Below are positions 6,549-9,972 of a DNA stretch of 9,972 bases, piece after piece; position 1 is the stretch's first letter; every line of letters starts with the position of its first letter. A program made the translations under genes and the position numbers. Below the pieces are notes generated by a model. The model saw only the letters and a list, made by a program, of their open reading frames with translations. It did no database searches and was not told the DNA's origin. The DNA is from Bryobacteraceae bacterium (lineage in GTDB: Bacteria > Acidobacteriota > Terriglobia > Bryobacterales > Bryobacteraceae). The stretch spans positions 1-9,972 of the forward strand of contig JASHWA010000590.1 of the NCBI GenBank assembly GCA_030044325.1, in the 5' to 3' direction.

Positions 6549-8260
6549 GGCTTCACCTCGACCTGCACGGTTTTCGATCCGGTGACCACGTTTTCACCGG
6601 CGGGAACTTCGATTTCCGCCACTTTCGATCCGCGCCAGTTGAGCAGGTTCAGCATGTTTCCCTGGCCGCGCGCCAGAATCATCGAAAGCGACGGCGGAGG
6701 GTCGGGCAGATCGCGGCCTTCCGCCGTGAAGGCGGTGTCCAGGCGCGAGATGCGGACGAACGCTTTGTTGTTGGGGCGCATGTTGTTCAAAAATTCGAGC
6801 ACCTGCGCGGGCGAATGCACCGGCGCGCCCATTTCCGATTGCAGATCGAGAAAATTGACCGACGCCGCGTCCGATGCGGTGATGAACAGCGTTCCGGCGG
6901 GCGCGCCCACCGGCACGCGATAATGCAGAGTCTTCGAAGTTTCCGCGCCGTTATCTTCCGACATCGATACCACGATTTCGAGGTCGTCGCCGGGGCGGAT
7001 TTCGCGCGGCGCGGCGAGCTCCGCGATCTGCACCTGGTTTCTCCGATTCACCGGTGCGATGTCGAGCGACACGCTTTTGACCTTCAGCGCATCGAAACCG
7101 GAGGAAAGCGCGTAGGCCAGCGGCGAACCGATGCCGGTGGAAGCCGAGGCGGCCGCGCTCACATCGCCTCCGTAAACATTGTCGAGGCGCAGCGAGCCGT
7201 TTTCGAAATCGATGCGGCCGCGGATGGAAAACGTGGAGGGTCCGATGGATCGTTCGGTCTCGTCGATGGTCGAGAAAACCGCCATCTGGGTGATCAGCGG
7301 CGTCATCACGCGATCCTGGATCATTTTCATGCGGTACGGGCGCCCGGCCACGCGAATTTCAATGGGAATCAGCGCTGCGCGCCGGCCCAGCACGCCGGAG
7401 ACGGCGGTGTTGCGGTCTTCGGTGATCGATCCCATCCACTCGCGCGCCGTGGAGATTTTGAAAGACGCGTTGAGATTGGGAACCAGCGCCAGAACTTCGG
7501 ATCGCGCGAAAGGCATCTCCGCGGGGCCGGCGGCGAGAAAGCGATGGCCGAAGGCGTAAATGCGATCGCCGTCGATAAATGTTACCGTTCCATCCGCGCC
7601 GACGCTCCAATCGCCCGAAACCAGTTGAACGGTGATCATCGATCCGGGCTGAAGGCTGGCTGGATTGCCGAGCTTGCCGTCGGGATTTCCGCCCCCGCCG
7701 GCGACGCCCTGGCGCGGATCGAAACCGAGATCGCGAAGCTGCTTCGAAAAATGCTCGAGCGTCGATTCGGTGAATCCGGAAAACGACACCGGCGTGGCGA
7801 TTTCTTCCAGGCGCTGATTACCGGCGAGTACGGGACGGCGCGGAGGGATCGACGCGAGGCGCGTTTTCGGTTCGGGATCGACGCGCAGCATCTCTTCGAT
7901 GGGCCGGATGCCGGCGATCGCGTCTTTCGACATCGGAAAGGCGAGCGCGACGGCGCCGGCGATGCGCCCGTCGATATACACCGGCGATCCGCTCATGCCC
8001 TGCATCACGCCCGTGTTCGCCAGCGGCCCGCCTTTGAGCCGAGCCAGAATGATGGATTCGCGCGGACCGATATTTTCGAGCACCCCGAGAATTTCCACTT
8101 GGAATTCATCGACGCGCGAACCGGAAAAAACGGTTCGTCCGACGCCTGTTTGCCCGGGGCGGATGTCTTTCAGCGGAAAAATCGCGGGAGCGGCCTGAAG
8201 CGCCGCGCCAATCGTACAAAGACGCGCTGCGGCAATGGCGGACACACAAATTGCGCGCAC
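6545..8260 (-). CDS. Secreted SpoIVB/S55-peptidase-like protein
   Basis: 571 residues from the chosen GTG. A signal peptide spans about 1-23 (VRAICVSAIAAARLC core, cleavage near LQA/AP). Residues about 30-125 match the S55-like region: RPGQTGVGRTVF, then VEILGVLENIGP, then GMSGSP at 88-93 (presumed nucleophile Ser90), then DGRIAGAVALAFP and IEEML. A second conserved part at about 217-260 has GTVTFIDGDRIYAFGHRFL, with His239 as a candidate catalytic histidine. In SpoIVB the GH motif comes before GMSGSP; here the order is reversed. The rest (about 290-571) is beta-rich and unassigned. An in-frame ATG at 8347 would overlap the purine permease gene by 56 bp and put a non-hydrophobic stretch before the signal peptide, so GTG 8260 is preferred; GTG 8245 is also possible. 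Spore-forming is not implied: similar proteins occur in non-sporulators. Proteolytic activity is inferred, not shown. Confidence 0.87.
   Translation of the reverse strand: MRAICVSAIAAARLCTIGAALQAAPAIFPLKDIRPGQTGVGRTVFSGSRVDEFQVEILGVLENIGPRESIILARLKGGPLANTGVMQGMSGSPVYIDGRIAGAVALAFPMSKDAIAGIRPIEEMLRVDPEPKTRLASIPPRRPVLAGNQRLEEIATPVSFSGFTESTLEHFSKQLRDLGFDPRQGVAGGGGNPDGKLGNPASLQPGSMITVQLVSGDWSVGADGTVTFIDGDRIYAFGHRFLAAGPAEMPFARSEVLALVPNLNASFKISTAREWMGSITEDRNTAVSGVLGRRAALIPIEIRVAGRPYRMKMIQDRVMTPLITQMAVFSTIDETERSIGPSTFSIRGRIDFENGSLRLDNVYGGDVSAAASASTGIGSPLAYALSSGFDALKVKSVSLDIAPVNRRNQVQIAELAAPREIRPGDDLEIVVSMSEDNGAETSKTLHYRVPVGAPAGTLFITASDAASVNFLDLQSEMGAPVHSPAQVLEFLNNMRPNNKAFVRISRLDTAFTAEGRDLPDPPPSLSMILARGQGNMLNLLNWRGSKVAEIEVPAGENVVTGSKTVQVEVKP
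6554..6559 (-). promoter_or_regulatory. Ribosome binding site for the propeller gene inside the S55-like gene
   Basis: Minus-strand GAGGTG, 5 nt before the GTG at 6548, lies in the last codons of the upstream gene. With the GTGA start/stop overlap it fixes this GTG as the start and implies translational coupling. Confidence 0.65.
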
Positions 8261-8266
8261 AGTCTT

Positions 8267-8294
8267 ATTGTACGGGTAAATCGCCTTCCGTCTA
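8267..8294 (-). promoter_or_regulatory. Candidate promoter of the S55-like gene, possibly leaderless
   Basis: Minus strand shows TAGACG (8289-8294, 4 of 6 to TTGACA, sharing its TAG with the stop of the purine permease gene), a 16-nt spacer and TACAAT (8267-8272, 5 of 6). Six bases separate the -10 from the GTG at 8260, so transcription would start at or very near the start codon. No Shine-Dalgarno precedes that GTG. Confidence 0.45.
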
Positions 8295-9602
8295 CAATGC
8301 GCGGGCCAGATAATAGAACCGCGCGATGAACAGGGCGGCCAGAACATAAACCAGCCAGTGCGTGCGCCGGAATTCGCCCCGGGCGATGCTTAAAAGCGCG
8401 TAGGCCGTGAATCCGAAGGCGAGGCCGTTGGCGATACTGAAGGTCAGCGGAATCGCGATGAGCGTGAGAAACGCCGGAATGGCCGCGCCGGGATTTTTCC
8501 ACGGAATGGAGCCGGCTTCCGACATCATCAGCGACCCGACCACGATCAGCGCGGGCGCCGTGGCCGCGGCGGGAATCGCGCCGACCAGCGGGGCGACCGG
8601 CAAAATCGCCAGGAAAAGAACTCCGGTGACGATCGCCGTGACGCCGCTGCGTCCGCCGGCGACCACGCCGGCCGCGCTTTCGATGTAGCTGGTGACCGTC
8701 GAGGTTCCGGCGAACGATCCCGCGATGGTCGCCGTCGCGTCGGCGAAAAGAATGCGGCGGATGCGCGGGATGCGGTTGTGCTGGTCGAACAGGCCCGCTT
8801 TCTTGCCCACGCCCACCAGCGTTCCGATGTTGTCGAACAAGTCGACAAACAAAAAAACGGCGACGATTTCGAGAAATCCGAACTTCCACGCCGCGCGGAT
8901 ATCGAGCTTGCCCGCGGTCGCGGCGATGTCGGAGATGCGATACGGTTCGGGCGACCAGTGCACCAGGCCGAGGGCGATTCCGGCCAGCGTGGTCGCCAGG
9001 ATTCCGATCAGCATGGCCGCGCGAACGCCGCGCGCAAGCAATGCGCTCATCAGAAGAAGTCCGAACAGCGCGAGCAGCGTGTTGGGATCGCGCAGATTGC
9101 CGAGCGCCACCAGCGTATCGCGGCTGGCGACGATGATTCCGGAATTCCGCAAACCGATCATCGCGATGAACAGGCCGATGCCGGCGGCGACCGCGGAATA
9201 AAGCTCGCCCGGGATGGCTTCGACAATGAGCTGGCGCACGCCGAGGAACGTCAGCAGCAGAAACGCGATGCCGGAGAAGAACACGGCGCCGAGCGCGGCC
9301 TGCCACGCGATTCCCATTCCTTTGACCACGGTGTAGGCGAAGTAGGCGTTGAGTCCCATGCCGGGCGCGAGCGCGATGGGATAGCGCGCGAACGCCCCCA
9401 TCAGAATGCTGCCGAAGGCCGCGCAGAAGCAGGTCGCGGCCATTACGGCTTTAAACGGCATGCCGGCGTCGCGTAGGATGGAGGGATTCACGAACACGAT
9501 GTAGGCCATGGTGACGAACGTGGTCGCGCCGGCGAGGATTTCGGTGCGCCAGCCGGTCCTCAGAGATTCGAACTGGAAGTAGCGCTCGAGAGTGCGGATC
9601 AT
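8292..9602 (-). CDS. NCS2-family purine permease (AzgA/PbuG-like)
   Basis: Inner-membrane, probably proton-coupled, importer of purine bases (adenine, guanine or hypoxanthine), feeding purine salvage. The 436 residues are complete for the AzgA-like branch (usually about 430-450). The N-terminus LERYFQF...RTEILAGATTFVTMAYIVFVNP is typical. Other family motifs are APGMGLNAYFAY (79-90), LFVDLFDNIGTLVGV (251-265) and GTSTVTSYIESAAGVVAGGR (299-318), the last two being the substrate- and ion-binding half-helix regions. Roughly 12-14 hydrophobic segments cover the length. The start ATG at 9602 gives the conserved N-terminus; only GCGGA, directly next to the ATG, resembles a ribosome site. The next gene (S55-like) starts 31 bp after the stop. 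Which purine is carried cannot be told from sequence. Nothing in the window suggests purine-responsive control. Confidence 0.95.
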   Translation of the reverse strand: MIRTLERYFQFESLRTGWRTEILAGATTFVTMAYIVFVNPSILRDAGMPFKAVMAATCFCAAFGSILMGAFARYPIALAPGMGLNAYFAYTVVKGMGIAWQAALGAVFFSGIAFLLLTFLGVRQLIVEAIPGELYSAVAAGIGLFIAMIGLRNSGIIVASRDTLVALGNLRDPNTLLALFGLLLMSALLARGVRAAMLIGILATTLAGIALGLVHWSPEPYRISDIAATAGKLDIRAAWKFGFLEIVAVFLFVDLFDNIGTLVGVGKKAGLFDQHNRIPRIRRILFADATATIAGSFAGTSTVTSYIESAAGVVAGGRSGVTAIVTGVLFLAILPVAPLVGAIPAAATAPALIVVGSLMMSEAGSIPWKNPGAAIPAFLTLIAIPLTFSIANGLAFGFTAYALLSIARGEFRRTHWLVYVLAALFIARFYYLARAL

Positions 9603-9625
9603 TCCGCGTGGCCGGGCAGACCTCG

Positions 9626-9631
9626 ATTATA
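9626..9631 (-). promoter_or_regulatory. Candidate -10 box of the purine permease gene
   Basis: Minus strand carries a perfect TATAAT 23 nt before the ATG at 9602, which would give a leader of about 17 nt. It stands in GC-rich DNA with TG directly before it, near but not exactly the extended -10 form. No convincing -35 hexamer is seen at 17-19 nt. Confidence 0.5.
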
Positions 9632-9675
9632 CATCGCGGGTCTGCGCGGCCGAGAGTCTGTGTGGAAAACCGTAT

Positions 9676-9759
9676 TTAAACCGCTCCCGACGGTCGCGGC
9701 TCGGGGTCGGTGTGCAACGAATGCCGGCTTGCGAGCCGCGACCGCGGGGAGCGGTTTAA
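9676..9759. repeat. Palindromic intergenic element with 28-nt arms (REP/MITE-like)
   Basis: Arms 9676-9703 and 9732-9759 are inverted repeats matching at 26 of 28 positions, around a 28-nt loop (9704-9731). The outer core is AAACCGCTCCC paired with GGGAGCGGTTT and the inner core is CGGTCGCGGCTCG paired with CGAGCCGCGACCG; the only mismatches are 9689/9746 and 9690/9745. A degraded copy lies at 1661-1733 in the same orientation. It sits between divergent promoters, so it is unlikely to be an ordinary terminator. No ORF or transposase is associated. A dispersed non-autonomous element is inferred from the two copies. Confidence 0.8.
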
Positions 9760-9760
9760 C

Positions 9761-9773
9761 GAAAATAGTTTTC
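9761..9773. repeat. Short AT-rich palindrome
   Basis: GAAAA (9761-9765) and TTTTC (9769-9773) form a 5-bp inverted repeat around TAG, just outside the large palindrome and upstream of the candidate rightward promoter. It could be an operator half-site pair or chance. Confidence 0.25.
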
Positions 9774-9810
9774 ACCGCGAGCGACGCGGATTTAGAGCAC
9801 TACCGGGCCT

Positions 9811-9841
9811 TTGACCTGCGCCGCGCATGGTCGATTATCAT
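9811..9841 (+). promoter_or_regulatory. Candidate rightward promoter
   Basis: TTGACC (9811-9816, 5 of 6) and TATCAT (9836-9841, 5 of 6) are separated by 19 nt, slightly longer than the 17-nt optimum. Transcription would begin near 9848, giving about a 22-nt leader before the ATG at 9870. Confidence 0.4.
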
Positions 9842-9869
9842 TGAGGTGAACCCCTGCGCAAAGCCTGAC

Positions 9870-9972
9870 ATGCCCGAAACGCGAAGACGAGATACGCAGA
9901 AACGCGAGCAGCCGGTGGAAACCGTGGCCATCCCGCGCGAAGAGGTGGAAGTTCCGGTCGAACCCCGCGTTT
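9870..9972 (+). CDS. 5' end of an unidentified gene, cut by window edge
   Basis: The frame from ATG 9870 stays open for 34 complete codons to the last base. The product is highly charged, without signal peptide or membrane segment: an Arg/Lys/Glu-rich start (MPETRRRDTQKREQPVE) followed by EEVEVPVEPRV, which suggests a disordered N-terminus. An in-frame GTG at 9846 would add 8 residues but lies at or before the predicted transcription start. A GAGGTG at 9843-9848 is too far (21 nt) to serve the ATG. The gene would be divergent from the purine permease gene. I do not recognise the family; too little is visible. Confidence 0.45.
   Translation, partial: MPETRRRDTQKREQPVETVAIPREEVEVPVEPRV

Noticed and set aside
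6815..8329. 504-codon open frame on the + strand, opposite the S55-like gene
   Set aside because: Arg/His/Asp-rich shadow product across the whole S55-like gene and its promoter; no family resemblance.
8261..8347. N-terminal extension of the S55-like protein to ATG 8347
   Set aside because: It would overlap the purine permease gene by 56 bp, and the added 29 residues would push the hydrophobic signal peptide away from the N-terminus.
8170..9306. 378-codon open frame on the minus strand in another frame of the purine permease gene
   Set aside because: Arg-rich, without membrane segments, while the other frame gives a complete and well-conserved NCS2 permease.
9603..9869. Purine riboswitch or other structured leader before the purine permease gene
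   Set aside because: The predicted leader is only about 17 nt after the TATAAT, and the large palindrome lies upstream of that promoter, so it would not be transcribed with the gene.

Overview
The window looks like a piece of a high-GC chromosome from an acidobacterium, probably of the Solibacter/Bryobacterales type. The evidence is the C-terminal part of a permease resembling the acidobacterial duplicated orphan permease (ADOP) family, a DUF5117/DUF4953-type secreted zinc metalloprotease with RG/GG-rich low complexity, a secreted SpoIVB/S55-like protein, and GC-rich palindromic intergenic elements. The taxonomic call is inference from gene families and composition; no rRNA or other phylogenetic marker is present.

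Layout. Positions 1-1656 (+) hold the 3' part of the ADOP-like permease gene, which begins upstream of the window. A short convergent gap (1657-1741) carries a hairpin that appears to be a degraded copy of a palindromic element. Four genes then run on the minus strand, read from right to left: an NCS2/AzgA-type purine permease (8292-9602), a secreted SpoIVB/S55-like protein (6545-8260), a secreted beta-propeller plus Ig/FN3-like protein (4389-6548), and a secreted metzincin-type zinc metalloprotease (1742-4315). The upstream region 9603-9869 holds the permease promoter, a fuller copy of the palindromic element (28-nt arms), and a candidate divergent promoter. That promoter leads to a short reading frame, starting at 9870 (+), which runs off the window.

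How the genes may work together. The S55-like and propeller genes overlap by 4 bp (GTGA) with a good Shine-Dalgarno sequence inside the upstream gene, so they are very likely co-translated. Both products carry export signals. The metalloprotease follows 73 bp later, with its own candidate -10 box, and is also exported. These three genes form an envelope/secreted-protein block placed behind a purine permease gene with no obvious functional link to them. The most interesting points are the apparently swapped order of the S55 motifs (GMSGSP before the GH motif, the reverse of SpoIVB), the possible leaderless GTG start of that gene, and the same-orientation palindromic elements at both ends of the minus-strand cluster. 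No tRNA, rRNA, CRISPR array, insertion sequence or phage gene was seen.
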